A stretch of DNA of 17,888 nt from an uncultured Chloroflexota bacterium (GCA_937988705.1 CALKIA010000489.1:1-17888); one strand, 5' to 3'; shown: positions 1 to 6,702, numbered from the stretch's first letter. Numbers and translations are program-made. Notes: generated by a model from the letters alone, not told the origin.

Positions 1-131
1 CCTACAGAGATTTTGGCGAAGGAAACCACGTTCCATTGGGAAGCGTGAAAAACCTGATAGGTGGTTAACTGGGGGTGCGCACTAGGCATCCCCTCTCCGA
101 GCGGAGAGGGGAATAACGAGTCAGCTTTTCC
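1..131. other. Gene-free left edge
   Basis: No supported gene. The first bases (CCTACA) resemble the tail of a GTAGGGAC..GTCCCTAC repeat. All three forward frames close by base 85; the longest protein-like piece, frame 3, stops at 66-68. The main structure is the palindrome at 90-111. I cannot exclude the last few codons of an upstream gene. Confidence 0.5.
90..111. repeat. CCCTCTCC-type palindromic repeat (family A)
   Basis: CCCCTCTCC, a four-base loop GAGC, then GGAGAGGGG: a perfect 9-bp stem 3' of the minus-strand lipoprotein gene. The same 22 bases recur at 906-927. It could help end transcription of the lipoprotein gene, but there is no T-tract on the minus-strand exit side. Confidence 0.75.
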
Positions 132-719
132 TTACCGGTTCATATACCCCTGAAACTGCGTGCACAGCGCCTGATCGGTCGCCGCATACAGGTACAGGAT
201 CGTCTCATTGTTCACCACAAACTGACCCGATCCGGTGCACGGCTGCGGTTGCGCCGCCTGCGCGCTGAAGCCCTGCAGGCCGCCGAGCGCGCATTGCAGG
301 AAGTTATTCGCGATGCGGTTCTGATTGACCAGCGCCAGCGCGCCAACCACAGGGATATTCCCCTGCAGCACCGAACTGATATCCGCTTGCGTGTAAATCC
401 GCGCGCCGACTGCGCCGACGTTCTGGTAGCACTGAATCATGCTGTCGATCTGCGCGATGAGCGCCGCCGTGATCGGATTGCCCGTAATCAGCGATGCGCC
501 GCCGCCCACGGCTGTCACAGCATCCACAATACTGTCCGCATCCGTCGCGATATAGCCGGGAATGTTCGGCAGGAACTGCTGCACCGCCGAGGGATCGGTC
601 GATGTATTGCCCGTCGTCGGTACGACCACGCCGCCGCTGCCCCCGGTTGAAATCATGCTACACGCGCCGAGCAGCACCGACGCCGCCAGCAGCACGAAAA
701 TGCTCAGAAATTTACGCAC
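132..719 (-). CDS. Putative lipoprotein of unknown function
   Basis: A 195-residue protein with a typical type II signal peptide: MRK, a hydrophobic stretch 4-17, and lipobox L17-G18-A19-C20, so it should be lipid-modified at Cys20 and trimmed by LspA. A low-complexity Gly/Ser/Thr linker (about 21-45) follows, then a mature domain with four cysteines (97, 143, 161, 186) that could form two disulfides outside the cytoplasm. The start is well supported: AAGGAG on the minus strand (complement of about 729-734) lies about 9 bases upstream. I recognise no domain beyond the signal. It is the third minus-strand gene after a hydrolase and lspA, but a 277-base repeat-filled gap separates it from lspA, so it may have its own promoter. 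The lipoprotein assignment is firm; the function is unknown. Confidence 0.85.
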   Translation of the reverse strand: MRKFLSIFVLLAASVLLGACSMISTGGSGGVVVPTTGNTSTDPSAVQQFLPNIPGYIATDADSIVDAVTAVGGGASLITGNPITAALIAQIDSMIQCYQNVGAVGARIYTQADISSVLQGNIPVVGALALVNQNRIANNFLQCALGGLQGFSAQAAQPQPCTGSGQFVVNNETILYLYAATDQALCTQFQGYMNR

Positions 720-844
720 TGTCGTTTGCTCCTTTTAGAAGGTCATACTGCAAGTATAGCCGAATTGCGAAACAAATTATCCCCCTGTCATCTGGGGGAT
801 ATTCTCGTGCGGCTCAAGAGTTTGGCAGCAGATACGCCGTTGCA

Positions 845-895
845 CGTCCCTACCCGAAGACCATTTTTTCCGTAGGGACGCGATTCATCGCGTCC
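845..895. repeat. GTAGGGAC-type palindromic repeats (family B)
   Basis: CGTCCCTAC (845-853) faces GTAGGGACG (872-880), a 9-bp inverted pair. The right unit continues as its own hairpin (GGACGCGATTCATCGCGTCC) to 895. Same family as the units at 4698-4769, 6679-6702, 6784-6811, 10030-10313 and 17648-17669. Confidence 0.7.
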
Positions 896-905
896 GCTTT
901 TGTCT

Positions 906-984
906 CCCCTCTCCGAGCGGAGAGGGGCCGGGGGGTGAGGCTGCATTTCTCCCCTCGCCTTTAGGAGAGGGGGCGGGGGTGAGG
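906..984. repeat. Two tandem CCCTCTCC / GGGGTGAGG repeats (family A)
   Basis: Unit one (906-940) repeats the palindrome seen at 90-111, followed by CCGGGGGGTGAGG. Unit two (951-984) is CCCCTCGCC..GGAGAGGGGGCGGGGGTGAGG. Both lie in the gap between lspA and the lipoprotein gene, just past the lspA stop codon as read on the minus strand. Confidence 0.75.
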
Positions 985-996
985 TTTGTGTTTGGC

Positions 997-1512
997 TTAT
1001 TCCGCTTTCGGCTGCGCAGACGCTTCCTTCGCGTCGTCGCTGCGCCAGCTTTCGAACAAGATCAGGATCACGCCGAAGACGATCGCATGATCAGCGAGGT
1101 TGCTCACATTGGAAATCACGCCGGGAATCGTATAGTGGATGAAGTCAATCACCGCGCCATGTTCAAGGCGATCCAGCGCATTGCCGAGCGCCCCACCGCA
1201 CACCAGCCCCGTCGCATAACGGGTGATGCGCGCTTTGTCGGGGATGCGCGGGTAAAACGCGATCATAGCGATCACGACAATGATGGCGATCACGAGGAAA
1301 ATATCGCTGGCCTGGGATAAAAATCCGAATGCCGCCCCGGTATTTTCGCTCCGCGTAATCTGAAATACCGGCGCCAGCATGGGGATCGGCTGCACACTTT
1401 CGCCCACATACAACTGCGTGATGATGATCTGCTTCGTCCCTTGATCAACGACCAGCGTCAGCGCGATCATGATCAGCAAAATCATCCATTTACGCACCAT
1501 ACCATTTTCCAT
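997..1512 (-). CDS. lspA: Signal peptidase II (lipoprotein signal peptidase)
   Basis: LspA is an integral-membrane aspartyl protease that removes the signal peptide of lipidated prolipoproteins. This 171-residue protein has the normal family length and all the diagnostic boxes: VVDQGTK (21-27), NTGAAFGF (57-64), GGALGNALDR (106-115), VIDFI (121-125) and SNLAD (137-141). By family knowledge the catalytic pair is Asp114 (GNxxDR) and Asp141 (the N-x-A-D box). Four hydrophobic segments are visible at about 9-23, 66-87, 97-113 and 140-154. The start is uncertain: Met1 (1512) or Met5 (1500), the latter being closer to the usual N-terminus and preceded by a weak GGAAAA. It lies 53 bases downstream of the hydrolase gene and upstream of a lipoprotein gene that would be its substrate. 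Confidence 0.96.
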   Translation of the reverse strand: MENGMVRKWMILLIMIALTLVVDQGTKQIIITQLYVGESVQPIPMLAPVFQITRSENTGAAFGFLSQASDIFLVIAIIVVIAMIAFYPRIPDKARITRYATGLVCGGALGNALDRLEHGAVIDFIHYTIPGVISNVSNLADHAIVFGVILILFESWRSDDAKEASAQPKAE

Positions 1513-1565
1513 TCATTGGTTCGACCAGCCTATTCCCGCCGTGAATTTGGGGAGCGGTCATTGTA

Positions 1566-2561
1566 TCACACGCCAAACAGGTGATCTAAGTACGCGCTGA
1601 CGCTCTGCGTCCAGAACGCCGGATCGTTCTCGAACAGGCCGACATGCTGCGCGGTCGGAAACAGCACGAGCATTTTGGGCTCGCCCGCTGCCGCATACAA
1701 GCGCTGCGCATTGGACACCTTCAGCAGTGGGTCGCGCTCCCCATGCATGATCAGCAGCGGACGCGGCGCAATCTGGGCGATCTGGTCGATCGGGCGCAAA
1801 TCGAACAGGTTGGCCCGGACTTCTTGCTGCCCGAAGAACACAATCATCGGCGCAAACGGGAATGGGGGCAGTCCAATCGATGTCCGCACACCCTGCGCGA
1901 CATTGTCTTCAAACGTGGTGAAAGTCGCTTCGACGATCACGCCGCGCACCGCTGGCAGCTCCACCGCCGCCCGGGTGACCGCCGCGCCGCCCATCGACTC
2001 GCCGTGGAGCAGCACGCGGTGTGGATCGATTTCTGGCTGCTGGAGCAAGAAATTATACGCGGCCACCACATCCGCCCGTTCCAGATAACCGAGCGTCGTC
2101 AAGTCTCCGTCGCTCGCACCGTGTCCGCGCAGATCGAACAGCAGCACACCGTAACCCCGCTGCGCATACCACGCGGCGCGCGGCAGTACGTTCAGGCGAT
2201 TCGCCCCGTGTCCATGCACGAGGATCACCGCTGGGGCGGGCTGAGTGGGCGGGATGTACCAACCGCGCAGCGTCAAACCATCCGCCGTAAATTCCACATT
2301 CTGCCACGCCGAGATTCCTACCTCGGACGGCGATCCTGTCACGGGGAGGTGCACCGGATGCGCAATGGCCAGTGCAAACCCGCGCGTCACCCACACGGAC
2401 ACGCCCACCATCACAACGATGATGAGGAGGAGTACGACAAACCCAACCAAGTGTAGGACTTTCGTTTGTGTTTTCACAAGCACAGCGGCGCGCTTTTTTC
2501 GCGCCAGTGGCGAAAAACCGTTCCTGCCGCGGGATAATACCCGGTATTCCAAGATCGTCAC
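1566..2561 (-). CDS. Membrane-anchored alpha/beta hydrolase
   Basis: A serine hydrolase of the alpha/beta fold (esterase/peptidase-like, 331 residues). An N-terminal hydrophobic anchor at about 36-58 should hold the catalytic domain outside the cytoplasm. Visible landmarks are HGHG (116-119, oxyanion region), LFDLRGHG (141-148), the nucleophile elbow GESMGG with Ser189, HGERDP with the acid Asp277, and His306 in TAQHVG, so the catalytic triad is complete. The substrate cannot be told from sequence. The first possible start is GTG at 2559-2561 without a clear ribosome binding site; later GTG/TTG starts before the membrane segment (for example residue 29) are possible. It is divergent from the gene at 2649 across 87 bases and is followed 53 bases later by lspA. 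Confidence 0.9.
   Translation of the reverse strand: MTILEYRVLSRGRNGFSPLARKKRAAVLVKTQTKVLHLVGFVVLLLIIVVMVGVSVWVTRGFALAIAHPVHLPVTGSPSEVGISAWQNVEFTADGLTLRGWYIPPTQPAPAVILVHGHGANRLNVLPRAAWYAQRGYGVLLFDLRGHGASDGDLTTLGYLERADVVAAYNFLLQQPEIDPHRVLLHGESMGGAAVTRAAVELPAVRGVIVEATFTTFEDNVAQGVRTSIGLPPFPFAPMIVFFGQQEVRANLFDLRPIDQIAQIAPRPLLIMHGERDPLLKVSNAQRLYAAAGEPKMLVLFPTAQHVGLFENDPAFWTQSVSAYLDHLFGV
2495..2517. repeat. Hairpin near the hydrolase start
   Basis: TTTTTCGC and GCGAAAAA form a perfect 8-bp stem with a 7-base loop. An overlapping alternative stem (GGCGCG with CGCGCC) is also possible. It lies within the first 25 codons if the GTG at 2561 is used, or in the leader if a later start is used. It may only reflect codons for a basic stretch. 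Confidence 0.35.
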
Positions 2562-2648
2562 AGCGTTTATAGGGTAGTTATTGCAATTGTTGGATAGAAT
2601 AGAAATGGTTAGTCTTCGTCACCACTAGACCCGTGCTGGAACCCGTTT

Positions 2649-3638
2649 ATGACCTCTGACATCATCGTTAAAATTGATGATCGTGTGCGCTTGATGTCCG
2701 CGTTGTTAGCGGCTACGCGTTACCCGGAACTGTCGCAGCAGAAAAAACCCCATGGCACGCACGCTCATGCGCGTGCCACGAAGAAATACCTCATGCCACA
2801 GAGCGCGCATGCGGCCGCTGCGACGCTGCAAACCCTGCTTGACCAGAACGCGCCCATGGAAGCGATTTTTGCGCTGGCGCTCGTGCTGCGTCCGCCCCAG
2901 TACACCGTCGATAAGCCGCCGCGCTGGATGCCACCTGCCTGGAATGACAACCTGCGCGACTTCGAGTCCATCAGTCAGCTCGCAGGCTGGTGGCAATCCG
3001 AATCCGCCGTGTGGCAAAATGCGCTGGAACAAGCGCAGAAAATGTTCGCGAACGTCACACTCAAACCGTTCCTGAAACCGTTTGTGGGCGAAATCAAAGA
3101 ACGCTTCATCTTCATGCCCAACATCCTCTACCCGACCGATCAGGAAATCGCCTTTCGCTTAGGCAGCGATCTGGTCGCGATTGTCCCGCCGCGTCTCGCG
3201 TGGGGAGACAGCCCGCCGTGGCCCTTCGACGAAGACCCGGCGCACGTCTACCGCGCAGCGATTATGGCTTATGGCCGGTTGCTCATGAATAGCTATCTGC
3301 GGGCTAATCAAGTGAAGGTGAACGAAATTGCGCAAACCCCCCTGCCGATTAGCGACGCGCTCAAGGCGGCGCATCCCCAGTGGGCGGATCAATTCACGGC
3401 GTTGTTCGTCGCGGGCGCGGTCGCCATTTATCTGGAAGATCACGTCAGCCACGCTGAGGCGAAGTCCTATATCCTGATGGAGAAGAAGGTCAACGGCTTG
3501 GACGTCCTGCCCGGGGTCGTCAGCGTGCTGCGTCGCTACCTGACCGAACGGGAAGCGGGGCGCTACGCCAATCTGCTCGAATTCCTGCCCGTTTTTCCGC
3601 GGCAGCTGCGTGTCGCCCGCCGTATCGTGACGCTGTAG
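2649..3638 (+). CDS. Conserved hypothetical protein
   Basis: A 329-residue soluble protein with no signal peptide or membrane segment. I do not recognise a characterised family. The N-terminus (DDRVRLMSALLAATRYPE, 10-27) and a His-rich segment HGTHAHAR (35-42) read like conserved blocks, and there are several tryptophans and prolines around 80-120 and 180-200. No HExxH or other complete metalloprotease motif is present, so the His cluster is only suggestive of metal binding. The ATG at 2649 is preceded by GGAA at 2638-2641. It is the first plus-strand gene after a divergent hydrolase, and a 212-base gap follows. Coding status is supported by length, composition and a clear start. The function is unknown. 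Confidence 0.8.
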   Translation: MTSDIIVKIDDRVRLMSALLAATRYPELSQQKKPHGTHAHARATKKYLMPQSAHAAAATLQTLLDQNAPMEAIFALALVLRPPQYTVDKPPRWMPPAWNDNLRDFESISQLAGWWQSESAVWQNALEQAQKMFANVTLKPFLKPFVGEIKERFIFMPNILYPTDQEIAFRLGSDLVAIVPPRLAWGDSPPWPFDEDPAHVYRAAIMAYGRLLMNSYLRANQVKVNEIAQTPLPISDALKAAHPQWADQFTALFVAGAVAIYLEDHVSHAEAKSYILMEKKVNGLDVLPGVVSVLRRYLTEREAGRYANLLEFLPVFPRQLRVARRIVTL

Positions 3639-3745
3639 CGCGCTTCCGCCGGAGTAGCGGCCATCTACCTAATCTCCGTCGGCGGCGCGCGATCAAGCAA
3701 AGTCTGATCTTGGCGAGTAATTCGCCTCTGTGAGCAGCGTTGGCT

Positions 3746-3775
3746 TCTCTCCTTGAATTCCGGGAAGGGGTGAGG
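3746..3775. repeat. CCCTCTCC / GGGGTGAGG repeat (family A), diverged copy
   Basis: CTCTCCTTGAATTCCGGG, then AAGGGGTGAGG. The same layout as the copies at 906-984, 7512-7547 and 9012-9042, with a weaker stem. It lies in the gap upstream of the arsR-like promoter. Confidence 0.6.
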
Positions 3776-3807
3776 TGAATTTGAACAGATTTTCGACAAA
3801 ACTCTCT

Positions 3808-3844
3808 ATATACCTTGACAGTTATATAACCATTATGGTATATT
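3808..3844 (+). promoter_or_regulatory. ArsR promoter with nested palindromic operator
   Basis: A near-consensus sigma70-type promoter: TTGACA (3815-3820), 18-base spacer, TATATT (3839-3844). The spacer opens with the perfect palindrome GTTATATAAC (3821-3830). ATATACC (3808-3814) and GGTATAT (3837-3843) form a second, wider inverted pair around it, and ACCAT-T-ATGGT a third. Such symmetry across a promoter fits binding of the dimeric ArsR-family product of the next gene and autorepression. The expected transcription start falls at or within a base or two of the ATG at 3851. Confidence 0.8.
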
Positions 3845-3850
3845 TAAAGC

Positions 3851-4192
3851 ATGGTGACAACAGTTTATGAAGCGTTGGCGGAGCCGACGCGCCGCCGAAT
3901 TCTCGATTTACTCCGTGATCAGCCGCGACTGGTTGGCGATCTGGTGACGCTGCTGGGCATGAGCCAGCCCGGTGTCTCCAAGCATCTGCGCGTGTTGCGC
4001 GAAGTCGGGTTGGTCAGCGTGCGGCAGGACGCGCAGCGGCACTGGTACGAGCTGCGTAGTGAACCGCTGGAGGAAATCGACATGTGGCTGGACGCTTACC
4101 GCCATTTGTGGAACACGCGACTGGATCGCCTGGATAGCTATTTGACCGAACTGCAAGGAAAAGAGGAGCACAATGAGCACCCCGATCCCTAA
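3851..4192 (+). CDS. ArsR-family winged-helix transcriptional regulator
   Basis: A 113-residue dimeric DNA-binding repressor type. The winged helix-turn-helix spans about 5-75: YEALAEPTRRRILDLL (6-21) is the classic ArsR first helix, and MSQPGVSKHLRVLREVGLV (37-55) is the recognition region, followed by a wing (RQDAQRHWYEL). No CxC or other metal-binding cysteines are present, so it is of the non-metal class usually paired with SRPBCC/AHSA1 proteins. Its C-terminal WNTRLDRLDSYL block is typical of that class. Its 3' end overlaps the next gene by 20 bases, indicating a two-gene operon. No ribosome binding site precedes the ATG, and the promoter sits immediately upstream, so a leaderless message is likely. 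Autoregulation is inferred from the operator-like palindromes. Confidence 0.93.
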   Translation: MVTTVYEALAEPTRRRILDLLRDQPRLVGDLVTLLGMSQPGVSKHLRVLREVGLVSVRQDAQRHWYELRSEPLEEIDMWLDAYRHLWNTRLDRLDSYLTELQGKEEHNEHPDP

Positions 4193-4676
4193 TCAACAGT
4201 CGACCAAAGCCCGTGATCTGGTGATTACGCGTACCTTCGCCGCCCCGCGGGCGCGCGTGTGGCAGGCGTGGACCGACCCTGAACAGGTCACACGCTGGTG
4301 GGGGCCGCAGTATTTCACCGCGCCTGCGGCGACCATCGATCTGCGGGTGGGCGGTAAATATCATTTCTGCATGCGGTCGCCCGAAGGGCAGGACTTCTGG
4401 AGCACAGGCGTCTATCAGGAGATCACGCCGATGGATCGCATCGTCTATACCGACAGCTTCTCCGACGCTGACGGCAGCATCATCTCGCCGCAGGCCTACG
4501 GCATGGGCGACGACTTTCCCATGGAAACCGTCGTCACGCTGCTCTTTGCCGATGCGCCCGGCGGCGGTACAACGCTCACGCTCCGCAACGCTGGCGTGCC
4601 CGAAGGCCCCATGCGCGAAATGTCCGAACTCGGCTGGGGCACGTCGCTCGACAAGCTCGGCGATACCCTCCGCTAA
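4173..4676 (+). CDS. SRPBCC (AHSA1/START-like) domain protein
   Basis: A 167-residue protein with a single AHSA1-type START/Bet v1-like fold, a hydrophobic-cavity ligand-binding domain. Landmarks are ITRTFAAPRARVWQAWTDPE (about 18-37), the WWGP motif (42-45) and the C-terminal GWGTSLDKL (154-162). The start ATG is preceded by GAGGAG with 5-base spacing and lies inside the last codons of the ArsR gene (20-base overlap). Such ArsR-SRPBCC pairs are a common arrangement in which the regulator controls the ligand-binding partner; the ligand is unknown. It ends about 20 bases before a palindromic repeat cluster that may terminate the transcript. Confidence 0.92.
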   Translation: MSTPIPNQQSTKARDLVITRTFAAPRARVWQAWTDPEQVTRWWGPQYFTAPAATIDLRVGGKYHFCMRSPEGQDFWSTGVYQEITPMDRIVYTDSFSDADGSIISPQAYGMGDDFPMETVVTLLFADAPGGGTTLTLRNAGVPEGPMREMSELGWGTSLDKLGDTLR

Positions 4677-4697
4677 TCAGTTCAGAACGAAAACCCT

Positions 4698-4769
4698 GTA
4701 GGGACGAGGCATGCCTCGTCCTTGTTATTCGTATATCCGACGGAAGGACGAGACATGTCTCGTCCCTAC
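4698..4769. repeat. Head-to-head pair of GTAGGGAC palindromes (family B)
   Basis: Unit one (4698-4721) is GTAG plus the perfect palindrome GGACGAGGCATGCCTCGTCC. Unit two (4746-4769) is GGACGAGACATGTCTCGTCC plus CTAC. The two 20-base cores differ by one base per arm, and both changes keep pairing (GGC/GCC versus GAC/GTC). The outer ends GTAGGGACGAG and CTCGTCCCTAC can also pair over the whole 72 bases. Confidence 0.85.
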
Positions 4770-4833
4770 AATTCAAAACCTACTCCTAACAGGGTCGAAA
4801 ACCTCCCCGTTCTCCCGTGTCTGCCGTCCCTAC

Positions 4834-4862
4834 TGGACATGCACTATCCGCTTGGGTAAACT
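4834..4862 (+). promoter_or_regulatory. Candidate promoter for the gene at 4897
   Basis: TGGACA (4834-4839), 17-base spacer, TAAACT (4857-4862): five and four matches to the -35 and -10 consensus. It would give a leader of about 28 bases ahead of the ATG at 4897. Pattern match only. Confidence 0.45.
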
Positions 4863-4896
4863 ATCACAAACTGTTGAACTTTTCGGAGATGTTGGC

Positions 4897-5301
4897 ATGG
4901 CAACCGACTCGCGGACCTGGTTCTACACCACGCCCGACGCCCGTCCTTATTTTATCGAAGAGCGCGTGAACCACACGCTCTGGAAGAATCGTCTCGCAAA
5001 CATCCATATGCTTTGCACCCAGGCCGAGTCGCCCATTCGCATGGAAGGGCGCTGGCAAAACGAAATGCCCGTGACCTTCGAATGGCAGCCGGGCAAATAC
5101 TTCATCCTGCGTACGGGGGCAGAGAGCCGTGAGATCATCGGTGTGATGCGTCAGATCCTGAAGATGCGTCCCGCATTTACTTATCAAGACACCGACGGTA
5201 TGTTCGTCGTCGAATGGCACACCGATGGCGGCGACGGCCGCTGGCGCGAAATTCAGGGGCAGCCGCAGTATCAATCACTGCGCCGTCTGCGCCGCGAGTA
5301 G
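4897..5301 (+). CDS. Hypothetical protein, 134 residues
   Basis: A small soluble protein with no signal peptide, membrane segment or motif that I recognise; aromatic-rich (several Trp and Tyr), with an alternating pattern suggestive of beta strands. I place the start at ATG 4897 because GGAG (4885-4888) lies 8 bases upstream and a promoter-like pair lies at 4834-4862. An in-frame extension back to 4711 would translate a palindromic repeat and is not credible. A strong hairpin terminator (5333-5366) follows 31 bases after the stop. Coding status is supported by start signals and composition only; the function is unknown. Confidence 0.7.
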   Translation: MATDSRTWFYTTPDARPYFIEERVNHTLWKNRLANIHMLCTQAESPIRMEGRWQNEMPVTFEWQPGKYFILRTGAESREIIGVMRQILKMRPAFTYQDTDGMFVVEWHTDGGDGRWREIQGQPQYQSLRRLRRE

Positions 5302-5314
5302 CCTGTCACCCCTC

Positions 5315-5366
5315 GTAAGACTCGCTTACATCAAGCCGTCTACACTGTAAGAGTAGACGGCTTTTT
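5315..5366 (+). terminator. Strong intrinsic terminator, possibly an attenuator ahead of osmC
   Basis: AAGCCGTCTAC (5333-5343) pairs perfectly with GTAGACGGCTT (5353-5363) over 11 bp, followed by TTTTT (5362-5366). It ends only four bases before the ribosome binding site of the OsmC gene. Upstream, GTAAG (5315-5319) can pair with CTTAC (5325-5329), and CTTAC can instead pair with a second GTAAG (5347-5351) in the terminator loop. That is a possible switch. The terminator itself is clear; regulation by it is inferred. Confidence 0.85.
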
Positions 5367-5383
5367 GCTTGGAGTTCCCACAC

Positions 5384-5839
5384 ATGCCGAACGTAACAGT
5401 CAATCTTGGCGCCGGATTTGCAACGCGCATCGAAACCCGCGGCTTAACCGCGCTGGCGGATGAACCCATCGACGAAGGTGGGACGAATCTGGGGATGACC
5501 CCCAAAGAACTACTGCTGGGGGCGCTGGGCGCGTGCGCGGCGATCACCGCGAAGATGTACGCCCAGCGCAAAGGCTGGGCGCTGGAAGGCGTAGAGGTCA
5601 ATGTCTCGACCGAACGCTTTAAAGCGGGCGATTACCCCGGTTACACCGGCACGTCCCCCAATGTCAACGAATTGCGCCAGTTGATCTCTTTCAAAGGCGA
5701 TCTCACTGACGAACAGCGCGCCCGCCTGCTGGAAATCGCGGGCAAATGCCCGGTGCACCGCATCCTCGCCGAAGACAACTTCCTGTTTGAGGAACTGGTC
5801 GCCGAGGCGCTCAATATGGCTGAAGACGGCCCCGCCTAA
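5384..5839 (+). CDS. OsmC family protein (thiol-dependent peroxidase-like)
   Basis: OsmC/Ohr proteins reduce organic peroxides using a reactive cysteine pair. This 151-residue protein has the normal length and both signature cysteines: Cys51 in LLLGALGACAAIT and Cys122 in GKCPVHRIL. The segment GGTNLGMTPKELLL (32-45) is also typical. The spacing and the GKCPVHRIL form favour the OsmC/YhfA-like branch rather than Ohr. The start is ATG 5384 with GGAG (5371-5374) 9 bases upstream; an in-frame TTG at 5369 would place the ribosome binding site inside the gene and is rejected. The gene sits 20 bases behind a strong terminator hairpin, so it is either attenuated or started from a promoter overlapping the hairpin. 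Confidence 0.93.
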   Translation: MPNVTVNLGAGFATRIETRGLTALADEPIDEGGTNLGMTPKELLLGALGACAAITAKMYAQRKGWALEGVEVNVSTERFKAGDYPGYTGTSPNVNELRQLISFKGDLTDEQRARLLEIAGKCPVHRILAEDNFLFEELVAEALNMAEDGPA

Positions 5840-5879
5840 GCGCAGACCACCGCGCACACAACCTAATGACAGTCAACCG

Positions 5880-5919
5880 CCAGCCTTTCCCTATGTAACA
5901 AGTATGGAGAGGCTGGTTT
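5880..5919 (+). terminator. Likely terminator of the osmC gene
   Basis: CCAGCCTTTCC (5880-5890) pairs with GGAGAGGCTGG (5906-5916) over 11 bp with one G-T wobble and a 15-base loop, followed by a short TTT. It lies 41 bases after the stop codon. Confidence 0.65.
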
Positions 5920-5996
5920 CGCGTACAATGGTGCCCACGCTGTCTGTGTAGCGGATGAGTCACGTTCGAGGAACCCTTCGCCGCTGCGCCTTTTGT

Positions 5997-6027
5997 GTTA
6001 CCATTAGCATTATGATGTCATGGTAAC
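5997..6027 (+). promoter_or_regulatory. Inverted repeat directly before a ribosome binding site
   Basis: GTTACCAT (5997-6004) and ATGGTAAC (6020-6027) are perfect 8-base arms with a 15-base spacer, ending two bases before the ribosome binding site GGAAGG (6029-6034) of the gene at 6042. It could be an operator or an RNA hairpin affecting translation. Confidence 0.5.
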
Positions 6028-6041
6028 CGGAAGGTGATGAG

Positions 6042-6650
6042 ATGTCTGAGACAACCTATTCGCTGGAACGCGATCTCCACGAAGCTGAAGCGATGGTGGA
6101 CGGTTTACTACCTTATCTCCATCAGGATCGACTATATGGCAATGTCGGCAGCGGCGGCCTCTTCGGCGGCGGCAATATGCCCAGCCTAACGATTGGTGCG
6201 CTGCTGATGCGTCTCCGCCGCCTCGAGGTGCTCGCGGACAGCCTGACCGACGCGCAGCGTGAACAACTGGAGCGGATCAGCGCCGCGCATCAAGCCGTCC
6301 GCCAAGAGTGGACACTGCGCTATACCGATCGCTTGCTTCAGGAGGCGAAATCGCGCCTCAAGGCGATGGATACGTTCTTCGAAGAATGCGAAGACAACCC
6401 GCGCACCTGCCCCAGAAACTACATTCCTGAAACACTGCGTCGTACGATTGTGCAGGATATCAACGCCGCGTTGAGCGCTATGGGTGCGGACAGCGCCGAA
6501 CTTGAGCGGGTTATTCGCAGCGCTGACGGCAAACTGCGCCGTTACCTGGCGCCCGCCGAATTCGTCTGGTCGAAGGTGTTGCAACCCGCCTACCCGCCGA
6601 CCCAGTACTGGTGGCTGTACTCCATGCCCCCCATGCCGGAAGAACCGTAA
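6042..6650 (+). CDS. Conserved hypothetical protein, 202 residues
   Basis: A soluble, mainly helical protein. It opens with an acidic helix (MSETTYSLERDLHEAEAMVDGLLPYL), then a glycine-rich loop GSGGLFGGGNMPSLTIG (about 37-53) that looks conserved, then long charged helices (about 54-175) with coiled-coil character around 70-115. The C-terminus is aromatic and proline-rich (YPPTQYWWLYSMPPMPEEP). A pair of cysteines (about 123 and 129) lies in FEECEDNPRTCPRNY. The start is well supported by GGAAGGTGATGAG immediately upstream. I believe similar proteins occur in Anaerolineae genomes, but I know of no function. It is flanked by a terminator before and repeats after, so it is probably monocistronic. 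Confidence 0.8.
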   Translation: MSETTYSLERDLHEAEAMVDGLLPYLHQDRLYGNVGSGGLFGGGNMPSLTIGALLMRLRRLEVLADSLTDAQREQLERISAAHQAVRQEWTLRYTDRLLQEAKSRLKAMDTFFEECEDNPRTCPRNYIPETLRRTIVQDINAALSAMGADSAELERVIRSADGKLRRYLAPAEFVWSKVLQPAYPPTQYWWLYSMPPMPEEP

Positions 6651-6678
6651 CACCTGTGGATCAGTGGTGCGGAATTGT

Positions 6679-6702
6679 GTAGGGACGCGCTTCTGCGCGT
6701 CC
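6679..6702. repeat. GTAGGGAC palindrome (family B)
   Basis: GTAG followed by GGACGCGC, TTCT, GCGCGTCC: an 8-bp stem with a four-base loop. It lies 29 bases after the stop of the gene at 6042. The stem sequence differs from the 4698 copies but keeps full pairing. Confidence 0.8.

Noticed and set aside
1..60. Riboswitch-like motif (GGAAACCACG..GGTGG)
   Set aside because: No consensus core could be matched, and no gene follows on the same strand.
3..68. Short forward frame that might be the end of an upstream gene
   Set aside because: Only 21 codons, and the first bases look like the end of a palindromic repeat; there is no way to support coding.
4711..4896. N-terminal extension of the gene at 4897
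   Set aside because: It would translate a palindromic repeat and the promoter region; ATG 4897 has a well-placed GGAG.
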